From the NCBI GenBank assembly GCA_033439295.1, contig JAVTLE010000013.1, positions 806,001 to 870,000 on the forward strand: a stretch of 64,000 bases of DNA. Reading direction: 5' to 3'. Shown in pieces: positions 1 through 10,716 of this stretch; within the stretch, counting starts at the first letter, position 1; each line of letters begins with the position of its first letter. This DNA comes from Deuterostichococcus epilithicus (Eukaryota > Chlorophyta > Trebouxiophyceae > Prasiolales > Stichococcaceae). The notes beneath the pieces are model-generated. The model made no database searches, was not told the origin of the DNA, and saw nothing but the letters and a program-made list of their open reading frames with translations. The position numbers and the translations under genes were made by a program.

Positions 1-3000
1 AGCTTCCAGCCAAGGCCTGCACCAGCATGCGGCAGCGTGCAAACACTGCTGACAGGGGCTGGGTCGACAGAGCCGCCAATGGAGCCGCCAGCTTCACAGG
101 CTGCTTTCGTGCAAGAGACAGCATGTTTTTAACACATGCAAAATACTGTTCAGAGACACACGCACCACCGACGGAGTCGCGGGCGTTGACATCGGAGCCC
201 AGCTCCACGAGCTGCAGCACCATGGTACGGTCGCCGCAGCCGGCGGCCAGGTGCAGCGCGGTGCGTCCCTCCGCGTCTGTCGCGTCCAGCTCTGCGCCCA
301 GTCCCACCAGCCGCGCCGCCACAGGCAGCAGCCGGCTGCGGTCCTGCGGTCCAGGTTTTGGGGCGACGCATGAGTCAGCGTCAGGAGGGAGGGCCAAACG
401 ATGGAGTCCAGGAGGCCCTGGGGCCGCCGCCGCCGCCGGCAGCAGCGGGTGCGGTCCAGTGAGGGTGTGCTGCAATGAGCCGTCGGTTGGTTCTGGTTCT
501 GTCATTCCCTCAAGACGGGCCCAGGAGCCGCCGTGCTTGGGGCTGCCGCCTGCGCGGCCAGCTCGAGCAGATCTGGGTGCCGATCTAGGAACTTCGAGAC
601 TGAGAATCGCCGGAAACTCTTGCTGCAAATGTGCGCCGCCTGGGCCCACCTGCTCCATCGACGACAGCTGCAGCGCCTCCGTCTTGCGCAGCAGCGCCTC
701 CAGCCCGAACTCCCAGTCCTGGTTCTTGGCCGAGCCTGCCGCAAAACCACACAAAACTACTGACAGTCGTGGGCTCGCTCACGCTGCGACAGCGACAGCA
801 CCTGTCTTGCCGGCGCTGACACCACAGGAGTCGCCGCGGCAAGCGCTTCTATGTGTGCAAATGCGGGACACGCGCAGGTCCCTTCCCATCAGGCGTCGAA
901 GGCTCCGGCGAGCCGGGCTCTCGCACAATCCACAATACCAAGTACACAAAGCATGCAGGGAGGTCCCTCAGCACGGTGACATATCAACCAAGCAAAAGCC
1001 GTACCAGTCGTGAGTGCGAGGGGAGCCGGAGCCGCCAGGTCCAGTGCTGTGCTCGGCAGCGCGCTGGTGCGCCGCTTTGTGGCGCGCTTGAGCAGCTGCA
1101 TGAGGCCCAGGCCGCGCCAGTCCGCCGCCGCGGCATGCGGCGGCGTCCCCTCCGGCGTCTGGGCCGTCAGCCCGCACAGGTTCGCCAGCACGTCGTTCTG
1201 GCCGGCTGCAGAGGAGCGGACGAGCGCTGTGCATGGCAGTCCTACGCTTGATGAGGCCAGGGATCGAAGCGGCATGTGGACATGGCGGGACCGAACACAT
1301 GCAAGGAGCTGCAGCAGGACGCAGTGCCTCTCACGGGAGCCAGCAGCGACTCGATTGCGGACATGAGCAGGTGTGACACCCTCAGGGGACACACTCATGT
1401 GGCGTTTTCCGAGGCTGCGCAAAGGGTTCACGGCCGCTGAAGTGAGACGCACCCAGGGCGGCCCACGCCAGGCCGGTGCGGACGGGCACGAGGCCATCGC
1501 TCCGCGCCGCCGTGTTGGTCAATGCCGCCTGCGCCGCCTGCTGGCTCGCCGTGAGCTGCTGCCCGCCGCCGGCGCCGGCGCCGCCGCCGGCCGCGCCGTT
1601 GGCCCCGCCGCCCGTGCCGTGGTGCCCGTGCGCGTGCGCATGACCGTGGCCGTTGGCAGCAGCGTTTGCGCCGGCGCCGCTGCGGGCGCCAGCACCGCCG
1701 CGGCCGCCGGCCCCGCCGCCAGCGCCGGCGGCGGCAGCGCCCTGGTTGGGCGGCATGGCGGCGAGTGCAGAGTATGTCCCATGTGCGGCGTTCTGCAGCG
1801 GCGTGCAGCTGGTGATGTCCCGCGCGTTCAGGTCTGCTCCCAGCTGCACCAGCTCATCAATGGCGTCCAGAAACCCACATCCTGCGGCACCGGAGGTCGC
1901 TTTCCTCACGACGCGTGCTGGCGGCCCTGACGAAATAGCAGTATTGTAGCAAGACATGCAGGACTGCTCCTGCCAGAGAGGGTTGCCCAGGGAACGCCAG
2001 CAACTCGCTCGCGCCGAGACTCCATCAAGCTCATCGCGGGGGCGGGACTCGCTGCTGTGCCACCAGTCCCAGGGAGCGCCGCACCGGCGGCGAGGTGCAG
2101 CGGCGTGTTGGAAGCGTTGTCCCGCACGTCCACGGGGCAGCCCGCACGGACAAGTGCCTCCACCACAGCCGACTGCCCGAAGGCCGCCGCATAGTGCAGC
2201 GGCGTGCTGCCGTCCTGCAACCACAGGGAGCGGCAGGGTCGTCAGTAAGCAACTTGTCGGACTGCCTGTCCATGGTGGTTTCTGATGGCCGGGGAGTGCA
2301 GCGGTCGCAGCATGCGGCCGTCGCCGCACCGAAACTGCGGGCAAAGCGTGAGGGAGCGTGCCCCACAGCGGCAACAGGTCCTGCAGGCGATGCACCATGC
2401 CAACTCTCCCAACGGCTGAAGCACACCATCAGCCCTGAGCCTCAAACACAGTCAGGCACCCACCTTGGTGCGCGGCAGCAGGTCGATGGAGCAGCGCATG
2501 AGGCGCTGCACCACGTCCACGCGGCCCGACCGCGCCGCAATGTGCAGCGGCGTCTCCAGGCTGTTGGCCTCAGTGACCACCCGTATGTCCGCGCGGTGCT
2601 CCACCAGCGCGCAGATGGCGTCCACGTTGGCGGGGCCCTGCGGGTGTAGGGGGACCTGCCGGCTTGGCGTTCCGCGCACAGTGCCAGGCTCTGGGTCGTC
2701 AAGCTGTGCGGGCGGAGTTGTGAAACTCAAACCAAAACCCCAGAACCATAAACCCTCAGCTCGCACCTTCATGATGGCCAGCACCAGGGGCGTGAAGCCC
2801 TTGACGGTGCGCGCTTCGATGTCGGCGCGCAGCGCCAGCAGCGCGTTGATGGCCTCGCACTGGCCCGCGTCCGCCGCCAGGTGCAGCGGCGTGAAGTGGC
2901 CCCGTGTGTCCGCCGCCCTCACCGACGCGCCGTGCTGCACCAGCACCGAGATGGCGTCCACGCGGCCATGCATCGCCGCATAGTGCAGCGGCGTCCGCCC

Positions 3001-6000
3001 TGAGCCAGAAGAGGGGAGGCGTGGGACACTCTGGAAGGAAGGGCGGGCAGGGTCGACGAAACCAGCGTGGGGCACCACGGGCGGAGCCGAGCCCGGCAGC
3101 AGGCGCCGCGAGCGAGGCTGCACGGTGACGGGAGACCGTGCGCAGGCCGGCACAGGTGCATGTGGGCCTGCATACTGCTGCTGACGGCAGGTGGGCAGAG
3201 CTCCGCGAAGTCGCGCGCACCGAGGTAGTCGTGCATGTCCACATCGTGCTGGTAGGCGATGAGGCGGCGGATGGTGGGGACGTGGCCGCCATTGGCGGCG
3301 GCGTGCAGGGGGGTGAACAGGTAGCTGTCCTGCGCGTCCACCCGCGACTTGAGCTCCCGCACCAGCAGCTCTATCAGGTCCTCCCACCCCTGTGGGAACA
3401 GATGGTGCAAACCTCAGATGTGTACAAGGTGGAGGCTGAAACCATCTGAGACGACGTTCGCGACTTGCCTTGAGCTCCCGCACCAGCAACTCCATCGGGG
3501 CCTGCCACTCCCGCAGAAGCACCGCTGGTGAATGAAGTGAGCAAGAATTTATTGTAAAGGAAACACTCTTGAACTTGAGCCCTGCAAGCGCAGCAGCTCC
3601 ATTGGGCTCTTTCACACTGGCGCATATTGCCCAGACCCTGTCTGTTGATCAGGATCGTAGGCGTGCAGGTTTGCAGGGATGTTTCCAGGGTCTTGAGGCA
3701 AGTGAAGCGGATGCATCGGTGAGTGAGCATGCTGCCTGCCAGCGCTGCGGCAAGTTTGAACTACCGGGCAAAGCTGCCTGGCTTTCATGTGCCCAGCTGG
3801 CTGGCCACCCAGCAGCGGGAGCAACCGAAAACGCACATGCCAGCACCCGCCTCTGGCTGCCCAGGGGTCCCTCGATCACCCCTGAAATGTTTCCTTTCAA
3901 GCCTTGAATGTGACCGCCATGGCTGCCTGGCTCACCTGCTCCGCCGCGACGTGCACCGGCGTGCGTCCCTCCCCGGACTTCACCCGCGGATCGCAGCCCA
4001 GGTCGCGCGCGAGCGTACGGACAGTGGCCAGCCGGTTCCAGGCAGCCGCGCAGTACAGCGGCGTGCAGCCGTCGCGGTCCAGCGCCGAGGGGTCGCACCC
4101 CTGCGTGATGGATGTAGGAAGACATCAGCACGGAAGCCGTACAGGTATGCACGTCAGTACAGGGTGGGAGTGCAGCAGCATGCAGCCATGCCGGTGCGGC
4201 GCCGACGTCTTCCACTCCTGTGTAGCGCCATGTTGGGGTGGGGGTGGGGGTGGGGGGGGGGGGGCTNACACACCCGGTGGGCACGCTGCTGCAGGCAAAG
4301 CTGTAGAGGGGGGACTGCACAACGCTCGGCCACAAGTCGTACACTGTGCCGCGGCACGCAGAACCAGGTGGGCATGCGACGCATCAGGCGAGGGCTCCAG
4401 CAGCGCAATTCTGCGGTGCGCACGCCTGCCAGTGCCGCAGAGGGATTTTTTGGTTCTTTTCTTGATGTTGACAATAAACAAAACCGCACCAGCTCCTGCA
4501 GCGCCAGGACGGCCTCGTTGTGGCCCTCGCCCGCGGCGACGTGAATAGGAGTGGACAGCACCGAGTCCGTGACAGACACGCTGCAGCCCAGTGCCACCAG
4601 CGCCCTGATCGCCGGCACCTGCGGCAGCGTTCACTGACACTCTGGCATGAAAGGGGACAGGCCAGATGTGCGGCTGGCAAGGACTGGCCAGGTGTTTGGT
4701 GAGCATCTGCTGCACCACATTGTTCGCTTCACCGTTCAGCTGTGCAGCGAGCTTGGGACAGCAGTGGCGACCTGCGGAGAACAGGCTGCGATGCTGAAGG
4801 CAGAGGCCCACCTTGTTGTACGCCGCCGCATAGTGCAGTGGCGTCCACGAGTTGGCGCTGCGGGCCAGCAGGTCGCACTTGTGGTCCTGCACATTGTCGC
4901 AACCGCAGCAGCTTCAGTGAAGTGGCCGACGGACTCAGATGCGCGGAACACTGGTCGCCAGCTATGCACAGCCACCCTGCGACGGCCTGCAAGAGTACGA
5001 CCGTATGCCAGCCATGCGCTGCCAGAAACTGTGGAGGAAGCCCAGGCTGAACTCGACGCGCAGATGTGGCCCACCTGCACGAGTTCCTCTATGAGGTCCA
5101 CGTCGCCGTTCATGGCCGCCACGTGCAGCGGGTGCCACGCCATCGTCTGCCGCACGATGGCGAGGCCGGGGCGCGCCAGGTCCACACGGGCCGCGACTGC
5201 CGCCCACGCCGGCGACTCCTCTGACACGACCGTCGCATCGCCCTCCTCCTTGGTGGCCACATCCCACCCCAGGTGCAGGAAGCCCATGAAGTCCTGGGAC
5301 ATGTGCGAACGACCAGCAAATCAGTGGAGGTGTCCCACCCGAGGAGCAGGATGCCCTCTGACTCGTTCAAGACGACTGGCCACATTCACTCTGAGCGCCT
5401 GACAGGCTGTCCGGGAGCGAGCAGGCTGCTCGTTGGGAGCGAGCTTAGGCGCGCAGCAGGGGTGCGACGCCAGAGCTGCTCGCAGGCCCGTAGCCTGACT
5501 CTCTCCTGCTCAGCCGGAATGCGGGAGCCTTCCGACGCGCCCCACCTGCATGCAGCGCTGGCGAGCGACGACGTGCAGCGGCGTCGACCCGTGCTCGTCC
5601 TTCAGCAGCGCGTTGACCAGCTTCAGGATGAGCGTGACCTGGTTCTGCACCGCCGCCAGGTGCACGGGGGTGCACCCCAGTATGTCCTTCTGCAGCAGCA
5701 GCGCCGGCCCCGCGTGCTCCGTCAGACGGTCCACGACCGCCAGGTAGCCGCGCATGACCGCGTGGTGCAGTGCGGTGCGGCCCTCACTGTCCCGGGCGGC
5801 GGCGTCCGCGCCCTGCGCCGTGTGATCGAATGCCTGTCACCACTCTGCGGCGTGACCTGCGGCCGCGCATGCAGCAGGGCACGCTGCTCGGCAAGCCTGT
5901 GATGCGGGGTCTGCTTCATAGCGCTGCGTGTGGCGCTGCGTCGTTGCAGCCGTGGGGTAGTCGGGAAGCTGTCCCCATAACGGCGCGCTGTCCGCCCGGG

Positions 6001-6100
6001 ACAGCACCGCGCGCCCGGGCCTCACCTCCGCGAGTAGCCTGTCGACGCCCGCCAGGTCATTCTGCTGCGCTGCCTGGATGATGGGCGCCGTCTTTGGCAT
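1..6100 (-). CDS. Ankyrin-repeat protein (3' end beyond window)
   Basis: A large ankyrin-repeat protein, presumably a protein-binding scaffold; no catalytic domain is seen. The ATG at 6100 opens with MPKTAPIIQAAQQNDLAGVD, a typical first half-repeat. Exons that join in frame: 6026-6100, 5546-5812, 5075-5293, 4812-4886, 4490-4618, 3936-4100, 3137-3389, 2767-2999, 2464-2637, 2085-2214, 1453-1881, 1005-1205, 650-735, about 165-343, then 1-16 running off the window. Repeat cores visible include GCTPVHLAAVQNQ, GSTPLHVVA, SWTPLHYAAAYNK, GRTPVHVAAEQ, FTPLHAAANGG, RTPLHYAAMHGRVDAI, ETPLHIAARSGRVD, STPLHYAAAFGQSA and GRTALHLAAGCGD. Exon 1453-1881 inserts a long Gly/Ala/His-rich low-complexity stretch between repeats. 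More than 850 residues lie in the window. The start is divergent from TRM61. No signal peptide or membrane segment was noticed. The specific partner and role are unknown. Confidence 0.85.
3469..3615 (-). repeat. Two decayed copies of the 5' end of ankyrin exon 3137-3389
   Basis: The exon begins GWEDLIELLVRELKS on the minus strand at 3389. In the intron just before it, 3469-3522 reads EWQAPMELLVRELKA and 3570-3615 holds a more decayed copy (same Met-Glu-Leu-Leu core, shifted frame). Both follow the order of the exon start. This is a local tandem copy, not a separate exon: using either copy would shift or duplicate the repeat. Confidence 0.75.
4234..4266 (+). repeat. G-rich simple repeat ending in an assembly N
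   Basis: A run of G3-5T units followed by a G homopolymer and one ambiguous base at 4267, inside an intron of the ankyrin gene. It could form a G-quadruplex, and the N suggests sequencing difficulty. Confidence 0.7.
5325..5372 (-). repeat. Decayed copy of the 5' end of ankyrin exon 5075-5293
   Basis: The exon starts DFMGFLHLGWDVATKEEGD at 5293. The upstream intron carries ESEGILLLGWDTSTD in the same order, about 40 bases before the acceptor. It is recognisable at both DNA and protein level and is not needed for the reading frame. Confidence 0.65.
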
Positions 6101-6973
6101 CTTGACAACTGCGGCCAGCCCCCCGCACGCCTGCCGCGCGTTTCAGATGCCTCTTCCTGCCGAGCTGCCAACCTTCCAGCGGCGCGGCTGCAAGCCGCAA
6201 TCCCCATACATGTGGGTGTCTGTAATGGGGCAGGCTCAGTCAGGAAAGAACGTTTTCTGCCCTGCAGCACCAGTCAGCGAACTCTTGCACAGACGACCAA
6301 GCCGTACCTCGGCAATGCTGTCTCCTCTAGAGTGGCGCTGCAATACACAGTGAATATGAATTGCTGAGTTTGTAGCGCCCGATGCATGCGCACAGGCTGC
6401 CCGTCTGGGTGGTGTAAACCGGCAGGCGCAAAGCGTTCCAACTGTGAGCGGCGCTCCACCGGCAGTGCGGGGCGGTGCGATGCGGATCCCCAGGTGCACT
6501 TGCAAGTTTGCAGCATTCAGATCCAGGTCGATGCGCCAGCTGCTGCTAAAGCGTCTGGGCGGGCTCGAACATCGGCGATTGGATTAGAGTGTTATGTCCC
6601 CTGCGACACCGAAGTCTTCAGCGCGCGGTGACCAGTCCCGCAGTCCGAGAGCATGAGCTTTGCCCGCTTTGCCAGCGCCACTTGCGCGTTGCTGTGACCT
6701 GTGAGTCTCATTATCAAATCTGACTGCCAGGTCTTCCCGAGGCCCCTGCGTCACTGGGCACATCGTCTCGGTGTTTCGGAAGCCATTTCGGAACAACCGC
6801 ATGCGAGACCGTGCATGGCAGCGGCCTCATTTGTGTTTCGAGGTCTGGCGGCAGTCCTCAGCATACAATTTTTGATGTTGATTACATAGCATCTGCAATC
6901 AGCGCGAGATCACTTAAGCTCCTGCCGACGGCAGCCGTCATCGTCAGCAGCGCCACCGCAGCGTGTGTGTGCC
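6101..6973. other. Divergent intergenic region, ankyrin / TRM61
   Basis: 870 bases between two divergently transcribed start codons, so it must hold both promoters. I see no convincing ORF, RNA gene or named promoter element in it. Confidence 0.6.
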
Positions 6974-8957
6974 ATGTTGCACTCTGAGCTGGCGCTGGCC
7001 GACCCCGTCACAATAAAAGAGGGTGACCTCGTGATCGTTTACGAGCGATACGACTGCATGAAGGCGGTGACCGTCACGCTCAAGGGCCGCTATGACAACC
7101 GCTACGGCTCCTTCGCCATGAAGGTGAACCAGCATTGCTGGCGGGCCCAGTCGGCGGCCTCTGAGTCTAGCATTCGATGCGGCTTGGGCGGGCGCTTCGA
7201 GGCGAACGGCAGGTCATAGTTTGGGGTTGCCAAGGTGTCGGCAGAAGGGTGCTTCATGCATCGCCCCACTGCAGCATATACCAGGACGCATGGTTGTGCT
7301 GCAAACAGCTTGATGTTCACTCGACGCAGGACTGGGTTGGCAAGCCGTTCGGCTGCAGGGTGACGGCCCTGGGTGCCTCGGCCGGCTGGGTGTATGTGCT
7401 GGCGCCCACCCCAGAGCTGTGGACGCTGGTGCTGCGCCACCGCACGCAGGTGTCAATCTCAGCCCCATTCCTAGTTCTGCATCGATCATATGCTCCGATC
7501 GCGCCTTTGTCGTTTCATAGGTGCCACCATCTGAACTGCATCGGACAGCCGATGTGTGTCCCTCAGAAGCAGCTCGGACGGTCAAACAATGAGCTGCGGT
7601 GACGCCGCACACAGATCCTGTATGTCGCGGACATCAGCATGGTCGTCACCTTCCTGGAGCTGGTGCCGGGCGACACCGTGTTGGAGAGCGGCACCGGCAG
7701 CGGCTCCCTCACGACGGCGCTGGCACGCGCTGTGGGGCCAACTGGCCGGGTGCACACCTTCGAGCACCACCAGGTGACTACTGCGGCACAGTGTTGCTGC
7801 GCAAGCTCAGACCCTAAAACTGGACAAACCTGTGCAGGCACGCCTTTGAGCGGCGCATCCTGGTCGGTGCATCCACACTCGTTGCCCGCGCAGCCACGGG
7901 ACTGCCCGACGAGGGTGCCCACCGGCAGCAAGGACTGAAGTTCACGGCGTGCAATGGGAAGCGGCTTTCTGGCACAAATATTGTCGTGAGGTGCCACAAC
8001 GAGCTCGCAATACCGGGAGCTGGCCCCTCACACGGCGGCCTGTCCGGGCGCAGGAGCGAGCAGAGGCGGCGGCGGCAGAGTTTGTGCAGAACAGCATCGG
8101 CCAGATCGTGGCGGTGGGGCACCGCGACATCGAGGGCCTGGGCTTCCCCGAGGAGCACCATGGCACAGCGCAGGTGCATAAAGCTCGTCTTGCACCAAGT
8201 TGTATTGAAAGTGAAATGGCGGACGCACGCCCGTCAGCGAGCACGATGAGGTGGCACGATGAGCTGGTATGGGATGCTGGGCAAGGGTTTGCGCGGGGTC
8301 CCGAGTCGTGCAAGGACGAACTCTGAGGGGTGCGCTTGGGTTTCAGGGTGTTCTTCTGCTGTGCAGGGCGTGTTCCTGGACCTGCCTGGGCCCTGGAAGG
8401 CGGCGGAGTCTGCCGTGCGCTGCCTGGTGCCCAACGGTGTATTCATCTCCTTCAGCCCCTGCATCGAGCAGGTGTCCACCCCCCCCTCCTGCAATTGTCG
8501 CCCCCTTCTGCAGCTCTTGCTTGCGCGCTGGCGCTGCAATCTCAGGCAATCTGAGGCGTCATGCCCGCGCCAACGCGTCTGACGAGCACGGGCTGCACAT
8601 GCTGACAGCAGGGCCTGAACACACCAAGAACTGCTGTGGTGCACCGCTAACAAGTACTCCAATGCCTTGCTGCAGATCCAGCGCACGTGCGAAGCAATCC
8701 ATGCAGCAGGGTGCGTCAAGCTGCGCACCTTCGAGTGCATTCTGCGGCAGTACGAGGTGCAGACGGTGAGCATGTCGACGGATCTGAGCATGGCACAAAA
8801 GGCCGGCGGCGGCGGCAAGAAGCGGAAACAGTATGGGGATGGCGCCGCGCCGGCGGCGGCAGGCAGCGTCAGCCAGACGCTTGCGAGGCCATCCATGGCA
8901 GCGCGAGGGCACACAGGATATCTGTTGACAGCACGCAAGGCCGTGCCATTGGATTGA
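6974..8957 (+). CDS. TRM61: tRNA (adenine-58-N1)-methyltransferase catalytic subunit
   Basis: Catalytic subunit of the Trm6/Trm61 complex, which makes m1A58 in the T-loop of nuclear-encoded tRNAs using S-adenosylmethionine. Six exons, all splitting at phase 0: 6974-7123, 7330-7449, 7615-7773, 8054-8173, 8367-8471, 8676-8957 (311 aa). Family landmarks in order: VGKPFG, GWVYVLAPTPELWTLVLRHRTQ, then the SAM-binding motif LESGTGSGSLTTALARAVGP, VHTFEHHQ, VFLDLPGPWKAAESAV, and FSPCIEQIQRTCEAI. Length and order match eukaryotic TRMT61A. The GCD14-type N-terminal part begins at the ATG at 6974. The C-terminus ends in a basic Gly/Ala-rich stretch (GGGGKKRKQ), plausibly RNA-binding or nuclear. TGTAA at 9041-9045 fits a chlorophyte polyadenylation signal. 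All introns are GT-AG. Confidence 0.95.
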
Positions 8958-9295
8958 CGATTGAGCGTCTGCTCAAACGCCTGAATCAGCCCGTATAAGC
9001 CTTTTTGTCATGTTCATCCTCTGGGTGGGCGCTTCGCTGGTGTAAAGAAAACAATTCTTTCTTATCGTTCCTTCTACGAGGGGAGCAAACCTCAATTTGT
9101 CTCTTTCTCTCAACGACGCCTATATCTGCTGAAAGAATTGACACATTCCATGTGGCCGAGTTTCCTTCAAGGAGGGGCGGGCCTCGGCCGCCCTTGAAGA
9201 ACAAGGCGTCTGCCTTCGAACTTGTTGTGACTGAAAGCGGCTGGGCGCCACCCCGTTAAAGAACATGAAGAACAAGATGACAGGTATACGGCTCC
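8958..9295. other. Convergent intergenic region
   Basis: 3' flanks of TRM61 and of the small plastid membrane protein gene. It contains a TGTAA at 9041-9045 and a GC-rich imperfect inverted repeat at about 9166-9200 (CAAGGAGGGGCGG...CCGCCCTTGA). No coding signal was recognised. Confidence 0.6.
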
Positions 9296-10500
9296 TCATG
9301 AAAACCCCTTGCCGCCGCCCGTCTTGCTGGCGCCAGACTTTCGCCGTGGGGGCGCCTTGCGGCCGGCCGCAGCCTTCTCCCTGTCTTGGGCGAGTGCCCT
9401 GCAGCAGAACCAGCCAGAGTGAAGGACATGTAGCACTTCATCTGCTGCCCTGTACAGCCGTGACAACATCACAACCACGTGTCTCATCAAGTTCGGTCTG
9501 CCCAACCCTACACAGCCCACATCACATTCGCCGCTGTGCGCTCAGACTGCTGACATCACTGGCTGCACACCTGGCTGCCGCTGCAGACTCAAATTTCGCA
9601 CGGTCCTCCTTCTCCGCCCTCTCAGCTAGCCAGCTGGTGAGCGTAAGATAGGCCACCTGCATGCAACAGCAGGTTGTCAGTGCAGATGCATGCCAGCACC
9701 ATGGAAATATTGACATGCGCCCCACTGCCGTCCTGGTTTGCTTGACCCTCGGACATGCACCAGCCATGCGGAGCAGATTCGCACCCCCAATGTGACGACG
9801 GAGAGAATGGCGATCGCCACGTAGAACAGCACGGTGATCACAGGATCGTCCGGAAGCGCATTTGTGAATGTGATCAGGGAGCCTCCCGATGGCGCCGCTG
9901 CCGCTGCAGCATTTGCTGCTGTGCCTGCTGCTGACGCAGCAGCATCACCGGCGGCCGCCGCTGACTCCTCCGCACGCGCTGGCGACGCTCTGATCAGCTG
10001 GCTGACGACTGGCGCAAGAACGCCTGCATTGAAAGTGTGTACTACTCGAGATGCATTGTGCGTGATGCCGACCACACGACAGGATGGTGCATTGCGGTTG
10101 CAGTGCATGGGATTTGATGCAGGTCCTGTTACCACATTCTCCCACCAAGTCATGTGATAGCGACCGCAGAAACGGTTGCAAATACATATATGCATGCCGC
10201 ACCAGTTCTGAGCGCTGCCAGGTGCAGAGGTGTGCTTGTGCTGCAGCCGGCGTCGGCTGGCTGTGCCGCCTTGGCCCGAAATGCGTATCTTGCCGCGCAA
10301 TTGTTATGAAAGACGCGCGCTGTGCTGGGAATTGTGCCAATGTGCTGCACTGGTGATGGTCTCATGCAAGGCAGCCCACCAACCCGCATGCTGCTCGTGA
10401 TCAGCGACATCGAGCAGTAGAATAGTGCGGTAGTGGTCACTGCAACGTTTACTGGTGTTTGCTGTGGATGAACAAGAAGACGAAGCACGATTGGCCGCAT
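9296..10500 (-). CDS. Small plastid single-membrane-span protein, function unknown
   Basis: I do not recognise the family. Four exons close in frame: 10203-10500, 9785-10023, 9571-9656, 9296-9398 (241 aa from the ATG at 10500; an inner Met gives a shorter start). The first exon is rich in Ser/Arg/Ala with few acids, as in a chloroplast transit peptide. Then come an Ala-rich linker (about 120-150), one hydrophobic span DPVITVLFYVAIAILSVVTLG plus VAYLTLTSWL, and a charged helix AERAEKEDRAKFE. The C-terminus is basic and ends KTGGGKGFS, a tail style common in small thylakoid proteins. The gene is divergent from chlorophyllase with only 216 bases between starts, so co-regulation is possible. The plastid location is inferred from composition, not shown. 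Confidence 0.6.
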
Positions 10501-10716
10501 TCAGATCAGATATTGGCGGCAGTGCTCCGGAAGCTGACCGTGCAACGGTGGGTCCGGGGACAAATTTCGTCAAGCAAGACTGGGCAAACCCACATGAGTG
10601 AGTGCTTGTGAGGGCTGGGTTGGCGTGCTGTACCACTGGCGCAGTCGTTCGCTTTTTGCTGTATGCCAGTTAAGCACCACAGCACCGTTTTACCGTAGTT
10701 CATCAAGCATGGTCCA

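Noticed and set aside
9160-9210. Inverted repeat as a transcription terminator hairpin
   Set aside because: Hairpin terminators are bacterial; here it lies between two nuclear genes and the pairing is imperfect.
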